Shown here: piece by piece, positions 51,201 through 63,675 of the stretch
Layout of the letters: each line of letters opens with the position of its first letter
How positions within the stretch are numbered: position 1 is the stretch's first letter
Source: Hyaloperonospora brassicae
Taxonomy: Eukaryota; Oomycota; Peronosporomycetes; Peronosporales; Peronosporaceae
Assembly (NCBI GenBank): GCA_947650285.1
Contig: CANTFL010001312.1
Span: 248,001 to 312,000, forward strand
Reading direction: 5' to 3'
Length of the DNA: 64,000 bases
Translations under genes and position numbers: made by a program
Notes under the pieces: model-generated
Database searches by the model: none
What the model saw: only the letters and a program-made list of their open reading frames with translations
What the model was told of the DNA's origin: nothing

Positions 51201-54200
51201 TTGTGAAATCTTGCGAGAACCAAGCGAACCTTATTTTATCATGGATTTATTGCCATATTAATAAACAATTCAACAATCGGCATTTTATGTCTTGCCACAT
51301 AAATGCTGTCAGTTGTCTGCAAACTCACGTAATATTGCCTTGAAAAAGATAACGTGTAATTGAACCCAGAAGAGGAAAGATTCAAGTATGCTTCACATTT
51401 GATTAATAGTTCGAGCCAAGCAAACAATGTACCTATACCAAATTACATCATGCACGCCAAAGCGATCGCACTATCACGCTAGATCGCATTCCTAAACCCA
51501 TACAAAAACTGTTTGTTATATCAACAATCACAACCAAAATCGCGATCTTGTGTTCTTCACTCAATGCATAACCATTTATCATAAATTTATTATGCCCAAA
51601 TTGTTACTAAATATATTTGATGTTGATACCAAGTACTTTAGAACCAAGTATGCGGCATTTGCTTGAACATCTTACAGCGGCTAGTTTATCCTGAACATTT
51701 ACAGACCGTCACAAATGTCCGACATAACATTTCCGGACACATTTTCTTTCTTCTATCATTAACCATACTTTTTCAATCCGCATGGATATCCCAAAGGTCC
51801 TATTTGGTGTGTAGACAGGTGCATGGCAGATTAAAACTTGCTCTATCTTCGACTAGTTACACGACTTTCTCGTGTGTTGTCGATACATAGATTACCTGAT
51901 ATTACATTTGTCGTTAAAAGCAATATGAGCTAATTTTAGATCGAATGGTCCAATTTAGTCATTCTACAGGTCAGTCGATATATACATTGACTGTTTAGAC
52001 CCTATTTTTCAGGTAACATTTATCCGTGTTCTTTTTTCATTGATTTTACGTACTATTTGCTCTACATTTTGATCTTTGGGTGGATAAGTACAATACATCA
52101 ATCTCTGCCCTATCGTATCACATGGTCCTAGATAAAGAGCGTTGCACTTGAAACTTCACCACTCTATTATAATTAGGTCAAATGTTTCAGCTATTTTTCA
52201 GTCTTAAACCTGATGAATATCGCACCTTATATGGGTGGGAATCAGAATCACCATTTTAAGAGTGACTTTGCCTCATCATGATTGTTTACAACAAATTAAA
52301 TTTAAAACGGGCTCAAGGAGTGTGAGTTATAGTCTGAAATGTATTGAACAGCCAACGAATTGCATTTCCCCCTGATGTCATTCAATTAAAACTCAAGGAG
52401 ATCAGCCGCGGTAAACAAGAGACCAGGTTAAAGGTATATAAGGAATATCGGTAAAAACAGATGGAGATGCTCTTTATCACATATGATGCAACACACATGC
52501 ACACATGCATCGTGGTCGACCATTCGCGATCAATTATATTTTAATACAAACAAAGTCTATTGAAAACAAGATATACCGCAAACTTATCAATTTTTATACA
52601 TACAGTATTTGGAGCAAATTTTGGTCGTGAATATTATTCAAAGCTACAAGACAGATGATCCAACGTATTGATCTCGATAACGAATCGATAAATATGATGT
52701 AGATTATAATGGTCAATACAATTTTTTTCATGTTTGGTCTTTGGTAACGAATGGATCATGGAAGCTTTACGGCTTATAGTCTTCATGTTAATTTCTTTGA
52801 AATTAATGGTGGTCTTAGATTCGTCGTTTCAATAATTATGGATTATGAAACTATAATAAAATTCTTTTCTTGTGACAATATCGTAAAACATAATGTGATG
52901 GTACATTGAAGATGACGATACGTTAGTCCCTTAATGAAGATTTGAAAATACTTGTGCTTCAACTTAACAATATCTTATTATAATTGGCCGTTAGATCGCA
53001 GCTTCAGCCAGAGGTGTGAGTACGCATATTTTATTCGAGTATTTATCAATACATTTTATGGATCTGTCTTGTAAACTTTTTATATTACGATGCAATATAA
53101 TGAACATAAGTTAAAAATTGGACGTAACGAAAGAGCTGCATTTTTTATCACGCAGTAGACATCCAAAAATAAAGCAAACGATCTCTATCGGTCACTTTAT
53201 AAAACGCTAACATTGTCTGCAATAAATCTAATGTCGAATTGTCATTCTAAGAATGACCTCACTTTTCAATCTTAAGGTTTCGCTACGTAATACATAGTGA
53301 AACCCTAGGTACATATGATAAATGAGTTACAACTAAGTTACATTGGAACACAATCGGACAAGCATGATATAAGCGAAGTAAGATGCTCACACGAATAGCT
53401 GAAGGTGCCAGAACAGTTATAATACAACAAGTATCAAACTCAAGCATCTTGCAGTTGCTACAGCTGTTTAAAATGTATATATAAAAATATACATTTATTT
53501 TGCCCTTGTATTGACATACATATTCACAGACTACCGAAACTAATCATCCCTGTGATACGAAAATTATACTTCTGGTGTGATGTACAATGCAGAGAAGAGG
53601 CAAGTAGACACAAAACAGGTTTCATGGTAATATATAACCTAAACGATTTTTGTGGCGCATTCATCCTTTCGATCAAGGACTTCCTAAAACCTTGATAGGG
53701 ATATTATAATTGTAAGCAACGACATATCCGCGTCATGACAAAATATACTTTTACTATGTATGCTCAGTGCATGTGACGTCTCGTAGATATAGAAATACCT
53801 GTCAATGTTCGATCCGTCGTCTCCAGTACATAAATTGATGCCCAAATGCGTTTGTAAAACGACAATATGATTACTTTCTTTTCAAGGTGTTGACCATAAC
53901 GTGTAGAATATCTCCATCGGTATACCACCTATATACATATTAAATTCAGATGTTGAATTCATTGAACCATCAGTAGCGGCAACAACTAGCCACTTCACCA
54001 GCGGATATCGTATATCTGCTTTTACCTTTTAGAATACATAAATACACTAATTCTTTTGCATGGTATATTTATAAGAATTATATACAAAACTAATGACCTC
54101 GCATTGTTTTGCTAATTTTTTTGGTTCTGACAACATTAATATTCCATTTGGCGCAATGCTGCAAGGTTTCAATATTCATGTCATCCCAAAGATAGGTGCA

Positions 54201-56215
54201 AGACAGGTGAGGCTGCGCAATAATTGTATTCTGCCGAACAACAAAATGGCCTCAATTACGAGTTGTAGCAATAAGTTCAGTACTAACATTACCGTATCTG
54301 TTTATGTCGTATTAGGTGTATTGGTCAAACGTAACTATTAACACCTTACAGTGTTGTTATATGCAGGATAGTGGTCAGCTGGGTGCAGTCGATAGCTAAA
54401 AATTTGGATTCGATTTTGGGCTTTATAATTTCATACTCCTATATTACTTACATATACAGCAGTAATAAAAGGTATGCGGAACGGGAATGAGCTCGTTTGT
54501 GCAATTTATTAACATCATGTTATACTTCATATGAATACTAAACGTTTTAAATATATAGTCATTACTTTGATTGGTCATTTACGTAGCAAATTTTGTTTGA
54601 ACTAATTTTGTCAATTACACACAGATCAACACACATCAATATTTTCACTCTATTAGGTACAAGCACCGCCCATCCGTTTAGCATAAATATTAATTCATTT
54701 TTGCAATCAAATGCCATATTATATGTAAACTTTATTCTCGATACGTACGTGCACTAGCTAATTTCACATAATCGATTTGACCCGGACTGCTAGCTAAGTG
54801 TGCTTTATTTAAGATTGAGCAAAGAGCATCTTTATTTTGGAGATCGCCCAAATATGGACGCCCTCTACACATTTTTACATAAAGCTTACATATAAAGAGT
54901 CTAGATTAAACGCGACCCATGGTTGTATTACAGGTACACGATTAAAATTGACACGTGATCCTGTTCCTGCGTTCGATGTTGCAAATATTTTAAGTAATAT
55001 ATAAACCTCTTGGAGCGCAGGGTCTAGATTTGATGTACATGGCAGCAATTTTAGTGCAACAAACAGGCTTATTCATTTCTACAATTCTCAGCACATCTAT
55101 GAATCGACGTGTTTGTAATAATGCAATTCCTCATCATTATTTTCGAAGCTTGGCGCGGACCACTTTTTAGACAATGTTATACACCGTCTCCATTCGGTGG
55201 AAGATTAAACGAGCACCTAGCGATGTATAGAATTTTGAGTAAAAAACATGTCAAGAAACTGAATATTGTGTTAATGGTCGATGTGCATCATAAAATTGCT
55301 TAAAAATTCAATTGTAAAGTATTTCGCGCATCTTGTCCCGATACTACCATCGAACCTCGTGCCTATGAGTCGAAATTTATTCCGTCGTATATATATCAAA
55401 TATATCATTTAGAAGAATACTAAGGGAAAAGGATGGACGAGTTGATAGGCTGATTCTAGTAGGAGCGGAAGCGCTTCGTCAAGGGCAGCCATATGGTTAA
55501 TTATATTGATATAAATGACAACACGGATGCCGCAAACGGGCATATTATTCTGAAGTAATTTTGCAAGGATCATCCACAATTTACTATTTAGTGATACGCG
55601 GTTATTCATTAGTGTAATGAGAGTGGATCGATCGCATTCTAGCTCACCTGTATTCAACCTTGTTTTCCCCCGACGTGATTATAAGGTGTAAAAAAGTGAG
55701 CACATCCTCAGCAGTATATTGCGCTTAATTTGATCGTTTAAATTTGTTTATTCAGCTTCTTGAACTGTTTTCGTGGAGATAGCGAGTAAGCATATTGATG
55801 TAAACAAAATCCAAATGAAGAATTGATTTGAATATTAAACATTGTGTAGCCCAAACGCTATTTTACACCACCACACGCTACTAAGCTCAACGAATTTTGT
55901 GGCGATACCGCAATCCTTGATTTTTAGCATATAGTAGATTAGCGTTTAAATATTCGAAAGAATTTTCACAAATTTGTCTCCACTCCATACCTGCTCGACA
56001 AGATGGCTGTCGGCGATACATCCTTGTTCGTGATATACTGACGTACTTTGACGTGCTTGGAGGACAAATTTTAACCGCGGTAGTTTCCAACGGGAAGTAA
56101 CCTCATATTGAGCCCACCGTATTCCGTTTCCGAACCTCGTACGAAGTTCTATCGATACGTCTCGACGTCATAACAAGCCTTGGAAACATTAATCTACCTC
56201 CATAGTACCCGCCTC
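45290..56215. other. Long mostly AT-rich spacer with unassigned GC-richer patches
   Basis: No recognised gene. Slightly GC-richer patches at about 45.5-45.9, 46.9-47.3 and 50.55-50.85 kb have short coding-like frames on both strands (such as 47056-47259 minus and 50451-50645 plus) and look like decayed repeats. A small hairpin with 10-bp arms (AAATGTATAT/ATATACATTT) sits at 53471-53496, and a near-palindrome GTCATTCTAAGAATGAC lies near 53240. The remainder is AT-rich with frames under 85 codons. Confidence 0.45.
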
Positions 56216-56221
56216 CGCCAA

Positions 56222-56730
56222 GAGCAGCGCATGGCCGACCATGATCATATCTCCAAGTATTAGGTGGCTGCCGTCCAGGTTGCTATCAAATTCAAATATT
56301 TGAGCTCTTCGAACTATAGCCTGCCTCAATTTTTGAATTGGATGACACAGCTAATGTTTGCTGTCTTTATCTATTTAGGACGCGAGATTTGGCCTATCAG
56401 TGCTACTATATTGAATGATGTACCACAAGTGCCTGAAACGTCAGCTATATTTGGGCGTGTGCTATTGTGCTGTGTGCATTGGCTTTCGAGACACAATCTG
56501 TACGTTTTAGATCTCATGTGCATGGCACTCATTGTTGGTACATTGCACCGATATCGATTTTGTACATGCCTTGTATGCTATTATCACCGTTTTACAGTCT
56601 TTGCGTAAATCGAATATTTGACAATGTCTGTGAGTTGCGGCGCATTATTTGTTTGCATGCATTCCTTCCACCCATTCGCTTCCTTAAAGTGCAATTTATG
56701 CATATGGTCTCGCTGAAACCGTTCATGTAA
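56222..56730 (+). pseudogene. Degenerate oomycete multi-pass membrane protein, plus strand
   Basis: Two overlapping plus frames appear to be pieces of one protein separated by a frameshift. The first (56264-56608) has FKYLSSSNYSLPQFLNWM and then a hydrophobic helix LMFAVFIYLG. The second (56467-56730) has LAFETQSVRFRSHVHG followed by a hydrophobic stretch. Together these match, in order, the SS.YL.L.E and LAF.LETQ segments of a membrane protein family present in many copies in oomycete genomes. The same family seems to be represented at 45.1 kb on the other strand. No start codon region or complete set of helices is recognisable. Role unknown. Confidence 0.4.
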
Positions 56731-56734
56731 ATCA

Positions 56735-57540
56735 TAATCGCAATGACATTGTGATATCGTCAAACTCCTCGTTGGTCAGTGTGGCTATAGATACGTCGTC
56801 CACACATTAGTACATGGACATATACTTGTCATATTTGAGCCCTTATTTTTAGGGCAAAGCGTTTCCTACGGAAGTCTATACCCATGAACGCCGCGTAAAT
56901 TGTTCGCTGTAACGCGTCTGCAACATTTTTGCGAATATAGACATCTTTGTTTAAGTTTACGAAAATTGATGTATATTTTCTATGCCATGGGAAATCTATT
57001 GTTACACTTATTATTGAAGATCAATTTGAATTATAATATGTATGCTATATAGAATTGATAAAGAGTTTATAATCCAATTAAGAATACGGCGAACCGATCC
57101 CAAGAAAAGTTTACGGGTAGCTAGGTTGTCACTGTAATTATAGCTCGTAGCTTTGACCATTTACGACATTCTGGTCCTAACGCCATTAACACCCGTTCGT
57201 TCTCTTTTTATTTTACATCAGAAAAGAATGACTACTCAATCCGCATTGACTCAGCACGGACGTCAATACGGCTTTCATTGACATTTCCCCTAGTGCGTGT
57301 ACACCACGAATTTAATTCCCTTGTATACCTCAGCACCACAGTACAACTTGCTGCTTGCTAAAACGTTATTTAGTCCAATGCATCGTTTTCTAAACCATCG
57401 ACGTACGCAATTAAACATTCTGCAAATATCGTCGTTTGAAGGGGCCGCCTACTTCACCTGGGGTAAGTACATACCGTTTCAATTATTTGGTGCGGGTCAC
57501 GAATCTGTGGTACCGAATAAAGGTTAGAACATTAAAGCAT
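56735..57540. other. AT-rich spacer, no gene recognised
   Basis: One 76-codon frame (57297-57527 plus) without motifs; otherwise nothing seen. Confidence 0.4.
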
Positions 57541-57544
57541 GTTA

Positions 57545-58375
57545 CACTAGCTTGATTGTACCACCCGAAAATCATGGTACCAGAAGAGCAAGTACATACA
57601 AAATCATGACCCCCAAACGGTCTACAACGGTTCCCGGCGAGGCCAGAGACACATACTGAAGACCCAGGCGGTACAGATGAGAAGCTCTCACAGCACAGTC
57701 GTTAAATGCCTCATCCTAAGACATTGAATTCATTCTTAACTTTACCTTCTTCGGCAGAGGTTTCTTCTTAGCACAAATCTGCAACACACACCACGCCTTA
57801 TGTACGGAAGTTTTGTTTTATAATGAGCTATTTTATGCCAGTCGCAGGGCATGGCTTGCTTAAAGAATCGGCATTGTTGTACCTATGATATCACTTCAGT
57901 ATATTTAGATTGCTCAGAGATCATTTGCACACTGCCCTGAAGGCGTTGAGTCGACTTGAAAACAGTCTCTACCTTGTTTATGGTCATGTGCCAACGTTCG
58001 TTGTCCAGGTCTTCGCTAAAATGAAATGGTACGGTGAAAAATCTAACAACCTCGAAGACCTAATATAAGGTATGTCTAGCGTTGACTGCTTTTTGAACTG
58101 CGAGCTTAACATCGGCTTAGAGGTACCCTTCGATATGTGCCACGAGGTAGTGAGATTTTTGCTCTAGCGTCAAGTTCTTTTTTCTGGCGGACTGTTCATA
58201 CCGTCGAAGTCTATTTCGCGCACTACCGCTACAGAAATTTATTTATTCTTTACAGTGGCCTTTTCAGCCGATGCGTCGCTTGTCGCCCGTGAGGTCGCCG
58301 ACGTGTACTTCGCGTACCATTCTGTGAAGAAGTTGATTGAACAGTAGTGTGAGAATGGACTGAAGGATGTCTAAT
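57545..58375. other. Coding-like GC-richer segment, strand ambiguous, unassigned
   Basis: Both strands give protein-like translations over roughly 57890-58200. The minus strand reads, in part, VPFHFSEDLDNERWHMTINK and VETVFKSTQRLQGS. In the same codon register the plus strand reads HTALKALSRLENSLYLVYGH. Each frame is broken by two or so stops. A further plus-strand run (AFSADASLVAREVADVYF, near 58260-58315) is also coding-like. No family recognised. It directly precedes the gypsy element. Confidence 0.3.
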
Positions 58376-58420
58376 GTGGTGCCCATACAAGTAACGAGGT
58401 TCGAATCTATGGAACACAAC

Positions 58421-58612
58421 AATCAGATCCTATCAGGCAGCGGATACGGTTTGAGAGAGAATCCGATACAAGAGAAGATCCTATTCGAGATGGGATTCGA
58501 TACAAGAGGAGATATAATCCGAAAAGAGATCTAGTACAAGAAGGGATCCGATACAAAAGGAGATCCGATCTAAGAGATGATCCGATCTTAAATCAGATCC
58601 TGACCTGATTCC
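58421..58612. repeat. Degenerate tandem repeat, GATCCGATACAAGAGGA-like units
   Basis: Variants of GATCCGATACAAGAGGA recur about eight times at 17-27 bp spacing (for example near 58461, 58488, 58526 and 58548). The tract is located in the leader/LTR of the gypsy element. Confidence 0.8.
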
Positions 58613-59145
58613 GGGGTAGGGGATTCTTTAATAAGCCTACAAGGAGATATACAGAGTATATAATTGATACGAAGCGTTACGTTTACATGTCACATAGATA
58701 GACTAAGTCGTAGGTTTAGCGATTGGTTGGCAAGCATTAACAGAATTCAATTTACCCTAAAACGCACGCGACATCTCTTCCAAGTTGGATCTTTGGCCTC
58801 CAAACGACATCAAAAGTTATGCCTCTCGTATATGCAAGTGTCGCACTTCGATTGTATGGCCAGGCGCGTTTAAGAATCTCAACAAAATAAAGACAACTGC
58901 GATAGGTCGCAGCAAGAAAGCAAGGGTGATCAAGATTGCGAGAAGGCTCAAGTGGTCTGAAGATCAAGCAGATCACGATCTACTTATTGGACAAAGCGAT
59001 CTCGTTGGATCCAGGTATCTCATGTCAAGAACGTATAAATGACCTAGGATCGCGTGAACACCTCTAAGATATCACCCTATTCTCTATCACGGTCAAGTTT
59101 GGCATCATCGCGAGTCCACCGAGAAGATAGCAGCCCAACCGTCTG

Positions 59146-59622
59146 ATGGGTATTCACGGCGAAAAAGAAATCAGGCACGGCAAAGTAGTACCCCCTCCAA
59201 TAGTAGGTCATCTGAGCGCCAGTGGAGAGGCGGGATCACATCAGCGATTTTCGAACCCTACCCCAACACAATGGTACGCGAGCCAGGATTCGAATCGGGA
59301 AATTCACCGTGCATCACTGCGCGAAGATGTAGAGATAAGCTCAAAACCTGGGATAAAAGCTTCAGAGTCTGAAGGATCGTCACAGACGCGAGAATATGAA
59401 CGATTCCTAGAATACCAAGGTTTTGAGAGGAGAATTGATGACGAAAATTTGAAAGAGGAATGTCGACCTATCGATCTGGAGCGTAAATCCCGTCCCTTCC
59501 CAAGTTCCCTTCGGAAGCCACCGCAGAGTATGCTGCTAAATATGAATCGCTGGGCAAAACGCCTTCAGCGAAATCTGAACGAAAACCTCACAAGATGTCG
59601 GAGACGAAGGCTAGATGAGTGA
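59146..59622 (+). pseudogene. Gypsy gag, N-terminal part
   Basis: A 158-codon open frame of hydrophilic, Arg/Glu/Ser-rich sequence without a signal peptide, as expected for the N-terminal region of the structural capsid polyprotein. Its opening (PPPIVGHLSASGEAGS) aligns with the diverged copy at 22569-22615. The assignment rests mainly on position ahead of the clear gag core. Beyond 59622 the frame is lost. Confidence 0.55.
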
Positions 59623-59624
59623 AT

Positions 59625-60400
59625 CAGATCGCGCCAGGATAACATTCGAGCGGCCAAGTTAGTTTGTGGAGAATGAAGAAAATATGAAGGGCTGCTTTGG
59701 CTCTTGTCATGCGAAATTTCTGAATCAATCATTACCTCTGGAAAGAGATATAGGCACTTTATACCCGTAATTTACTATTGAAGATCTCGAATTCGCAGCT
59801 AATCGGTTCGCTAAAAAGCCAACATATACTCGTGTCTCTCTCGAATCATTTGAAACCGCTTCGTTGTCAGCGTAGTTGCTACAAAACGCAAGTTATATAG
59901 CTGGATCTTTTGAAGCGCAGACGCTTTTTAAAACAATGTTGACTAAGTGATCGATGCGAACAGATCTTTGAGCGGAAAATTGACCGAATTGATCAGCAGT
60001 GGCGATTCAGCAGATAGAGAACAAGCCGGCCATTGATGAAAAAATCGATTATGGGGTATCGTATCAAGCGCTTCTACCAATCGAAGACACATCAAGAAGT
60101 AAGCATCCCGGATCGTTGCAGTTTTCATTATTAAACATAGACATTAAATAGGACGATTCATTGAATATTCAACGGGTGGCATTGAGACCATCTGGCGCTC
60201 GCAGATCCGCGGCAACATGACCCCACTAGCGGCTATATCGACCGCATGCGTAAGTTGCCCTCGAGACATGTGCATTCGTCTTTAAAGCGTTCCTGAAAAA
60301 GCAAGAGGAAAATCAGCGGGATTGGCCCATCAGAGCGCTGGTCGATTGACGGTACGCGTCAAGACCCCCAGAAGCAAATTTTCCAGATGTGGAAATATAA
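59625..60400 (+). other. Interior of gypsy gag, no clear frame
   Basis: The composition remains that of the element, but stops occur in all frames and no block is recognisable. A minus-strand frame at 59943-60128 is a shadow. Confidence 0.4.
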
Positions 60401-60403
60401 TCA

Positions 60404-60769
60404 GTGATGAAGTCTCATCATTGTCGATTCTACAAGTATCATCATCATGATCTTGAAGATGAGGACCTAATGCGACCACAAATGACCGCTGTCGAGACCA
60501 TGCCAAGTATTTTAATTACGAAGCAGAGGCTACGAGTATCGGCGATTAGCAATATGAGGGAGTTTAATGTTCGTGACAGAAACATAGATATATCCAGGAG
60601 TTTAAATAAAAGGGCCAAGTCTGCATTCTTGCGTTACCAAGCTTCAGATGCAGGGAAGGGTCTAGTATTCGGGGACCTGCGAACGTAAACGGCGCGAAAC
60701 TGGTACTGCCAGCTAAGCCGATCGACTCGCCGTGAATGGAAGCCCTCAGTGAAAATTCTCAATATCTAA
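60404..60769 (+). pseudogene. Gypsy gag capsid core (retrotransposon gag domain)
   Basis: The frame runs through VSAISNMREFNVRDRN, then KSAFLRYQASDAGKGLVFGD, an in-frame stop (TAA 60686-60688), and continues as TARNWYCQLSRSTRREW to a stop at 60767-60769. In intact relatives this region reads SAFLRDQAS...FGDLLTGSARNWY.QLSRSTR, so the match is strong and the break is a single substitution-type stop. Gag packages the element RNA. The downstream half survives only as scattered blocks in changing frames around 60900-61250. Confidence 0.8.
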
Positions 60770-61341
60770 TCTAGGAGGACATTATGTATCAACGATTGAA
60801 TATCGCTACCACTCAAAAAAAGATCGGATAACACTCTACTGCAGTATCAGTATCTGTCAAACGTGGCAGAGATCCAAGCGTAAATTCTGTTTTGAGAGGA
60901 GCGCCGGCCATGAGACGCTAAAAGTGGAATACTCCATTGACATCTGGGCGATCACAATCTGTTCAGGCAGTCGACAGTATGTTAAATAATAGATTAGGTA
61001 TACATAAACGAATCTTTGCGCGCCTTCCAGCGCATCAAAATCGGAGCCAATAAGATAATTTAGGGATCAAAAACGTTTCGACCACGATCCCGCTTCAATG
61101 CGGATCCGACACCGTTGAAGTCTACCCGAGCTGTGCGAGCGTTTCGGTGAAAGAAAATTAGAAGCAGCGGATCGTACTTGGAGTCAGGTAAATTGAAGAT
61201 GGGTGTAGATCGACGTCGAGTGTGTGCGGCCGGATCTTAGGATCGCTCAAATCTTATATAAGACCATAATGCTCGACACGATAATGATGGACCTGGGGAC
61301 GGACAAGATTTCGATCCAACTAACAAGCGTTTAAATAGGGG

Positions 61342-61654
61342 TTGGAAATGCAATCAGATCATCTAAATATATCACAAGATCCATATTATAAAGTTCGACC
61401 TCGTGGTGAACTTTCGAAGTTGGGCACCCACTGCGGATCGACTAATCATGAATATCGTGGAAAGAGACTGACTTGGCGGAAATGCACACAAAGAGACTCC
61501 CTTTGGACAAGTAATTATAAGTGCTCCCTGCTAACGGGGAGGTGCATGAGAGTGGCAAATGGCCCATAAAATTATTTTTTACAACTTGATGCGCAAGTTG
61601 TACGTACCTACCAAGCGTGCTAAAATGCTTCCGCCAAAGGTGGAGGGAATGTAA
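61342..61654 (+). pseudogene. Gypsy gag C-terminal Cys/His region
   Basis: Frame 61342-61569 includes GELSKLGTHCGSTNHEYRGKR and further Cys, resembling the CGSTNH zinc-binding segment at the end of gag in this family, with several Cys lost. The following block, FYNLMRKLYVPTKRAKMLPP, matches the conserved gag-protease junction and lies one frame over (61562-61654), so a frameshift separates them. Zinc-knuckle function is lost. Confidence 0.65.
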
Positions 61655-62040
61655 AATTAGGACGATCGCCAGAGTGAAATTTGGCATGAGACAAGTGTTC
61701 TACGCTTTGAACCAATATATACGTGATAAATATTCAGTCCAATTGCGGCTTTAGTGACCAGGTTATACGGATTAAGAATACAGGTGGAAAAGGAAATCTT
61801 TCTTATGCAGACGTTAATTCGTGGATACTTTTCTGCGGCACCTACCATGCTACACTAAATCGCTAAGACAATCATCGAGTGATCTTGGTAGTACGTTTTG
61901 AGATCTCCATTACTGAACGCAGCCATCTTATTTACATTTCGATCCGTTCTCGAATAATATCCATTTGTGAACTAAGTTTGTTTCTTCGGTCTCAAATGAG
62001 AAACAAGTAAATCAGTTCACCCAGTCTCTCATCAGGATGA

Positions 62041-62610
62041 AGATCAATCTTGTGCCGGGCGATTTACGTGAGTATTAAAATTACCACACACCAGAAAAGT
62101 GGTTTGAGCAAGTGAAAGTCGTGGAACAGATCACTAACAAGAAGTCCGACATGTTGTTGACTTTGGTACTGAACTTTGATCATCGACACAATCTTTGCTC
62201 GTAAGGTGGATAACATAATCGAAAAAGTCAGACTTAAATATGTGTTATAGTTGGCGAGGTCACGTATATAAAAATCGTGGGGACTAAGATTAAGACCATG
62301 TTGAAAAGATTCTTTAAGTGCTATATCGGTAGGGGATCAAGTCGGTCAAGAGGCAATACTGGGCATTGAATTCATAGTGCCGGCATAAATACGTTTGTGT
62401 TTGGCCGACGAAATATTGTGGTTGCTCGATAAACTTTGCATCATTTTGGCGGAGCGGAGACAGCCATGCATATACATCGCACACTCAATCGATAATAAAA
62501 ATCAGCATGTTGTTTTTCTTGTTTTGGGATCAACATCACACAGAATCGGGGTAAATCCTCAAAAATCCAATCTTGGATACAAAAAGGCGTTTTATAGTTG
62601 CCGATGCTAA
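62041..62610 (+). pseudogene. Gypsy aspartic protease, catalytic motif destroyed
   Basis: The order of blocks is that of a retropepsin-like domain in this gypsy family. LVPGDLREY and HTPEKWFEQVKV (62050-62125) precede the active-site region. At 62157-62180 the expected DTG reads DFG (VDFGTEL) and is followed at once by a stop. IIDTIFARKVDNIIEKVRLK follows in another frame (around 62182-62240). GDQVGQEAILGIEFIVPA (62334-62385), the second conserved segment, then leads to IRLCLADEILW and the 62395-62610 frame. The enzyme would release Gag and Pol proteins; it cannot work here. Confidence 0.75.
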
Positions 62611-62654
62611 CTACCGTTCCTAGGAGATCAAAGTATTTACAGCTCACCAAAATC

Positions 62655-63160
62655 AGCGATCAAGAAATGATCTTCGGTTTTGGGTCACCAAAAATTTTAT
62701 GTATGATGAACGACATAGTGTAACGATTTACCAGTTACGTGTCACTGGGTTGACACCAATATCATGCGTTGCGAATTTTAACGTTTAAATCTACAACGGA
62801 TCGAATGAACGAAATGATTTAAGATCACACGGTACTCTTGTGGATCCCCCAATCAGCAAGACTTTTACGCTGATATGTACCAGACCCAACGATCAATAAG
62901 CGACCAAGTGTATATAAAAAAATGTCGACAACGGTGCCGACAACGGTGCCGACAACGGTGCCGACAACGGTGCCGTCATCGTCACTGGACGCGCCAATAA
63001 AATGTATAAACAAGAGTAAAGACGACGATTCACTGCATGATCGACTGTATTGCTGTTTGAACAGGATCAAGAGGCGATCGAGGCCGGCGATGTGGTCAGC
63101 AAGAAAGCTAATTCTCAACATAGACCGTACGTCCATCAGTCAGAAGATTGACGAGTAGAG
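62655..63160 (+). pseudogene. Protease to reverse-transcriptase linker of gypsy pol
   Basis: A broken region with recognisable tail residues of the protease-RT spacer, ending in an open frame 62922-63158 that starts with four TTVP-type repeats. The rest of that frame is basic. No enzyme motif is expected here. Confidence 0.45.
62926..62973 (+). repeat. Four perfect 12-bp tandem repeats
   Basis: CGACAACGGTGC occurs four times head to tail. The unit is a multiple of three, so it would add four codons per copy without shifting frame. Perfect identity inside a degraded element suggests recent expansion by slippage. Confidence 0.95.
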
Positions 63161-63675
63161 AACGGGTGCTACATAAATAAGAAGATGATGCTGCAAGGAC
63201 TGTACTTAACGGATTCGATGCGAGGGGTGTATTTGACGTACGTCCGTCCGTCACGATCGGCGCCATCAAGATGACAAACAGTGATGAGATGTTACACGAT
63301 CATCGGCTACCTCATAGGACAATGAAAATATAACAGTGATTCATCGTGATAATTCCATTGGCGGTACATCCGACCGCGATCACTTCAAAAACCATCATGA
63401 AGGGAGTTTTAAGATGGCAGATTGTGTAGAAAGATCATTCGTCCGAGTTGGTGACCAAAGTAGCTGATAAGATAGAAGCTGACCACGAGTTGTCGAAGAA
63501 GAACATACCGGATGCTTCCGTTTATCATCGCAACAGGGGGGTTTTGTAGGCAGGGGATGTGAAAAAATATCATGTAATACCATCCGAATAATTTGCACCT
63601 ACGATTAAAGTCTCCATTGATGGCTTGCAAGTTGTCGATCCAGTATTGCACCTGTCGGACGATCAAGAAAATTGA

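Noticed and set aside
58256..58340. Gypsy integrase fragment (AFSADASLVAREVADVYF)
   Set aside because: Only a loose resemblance to the segment before the second integrase Asp; no HHCC or DDE residues around it.
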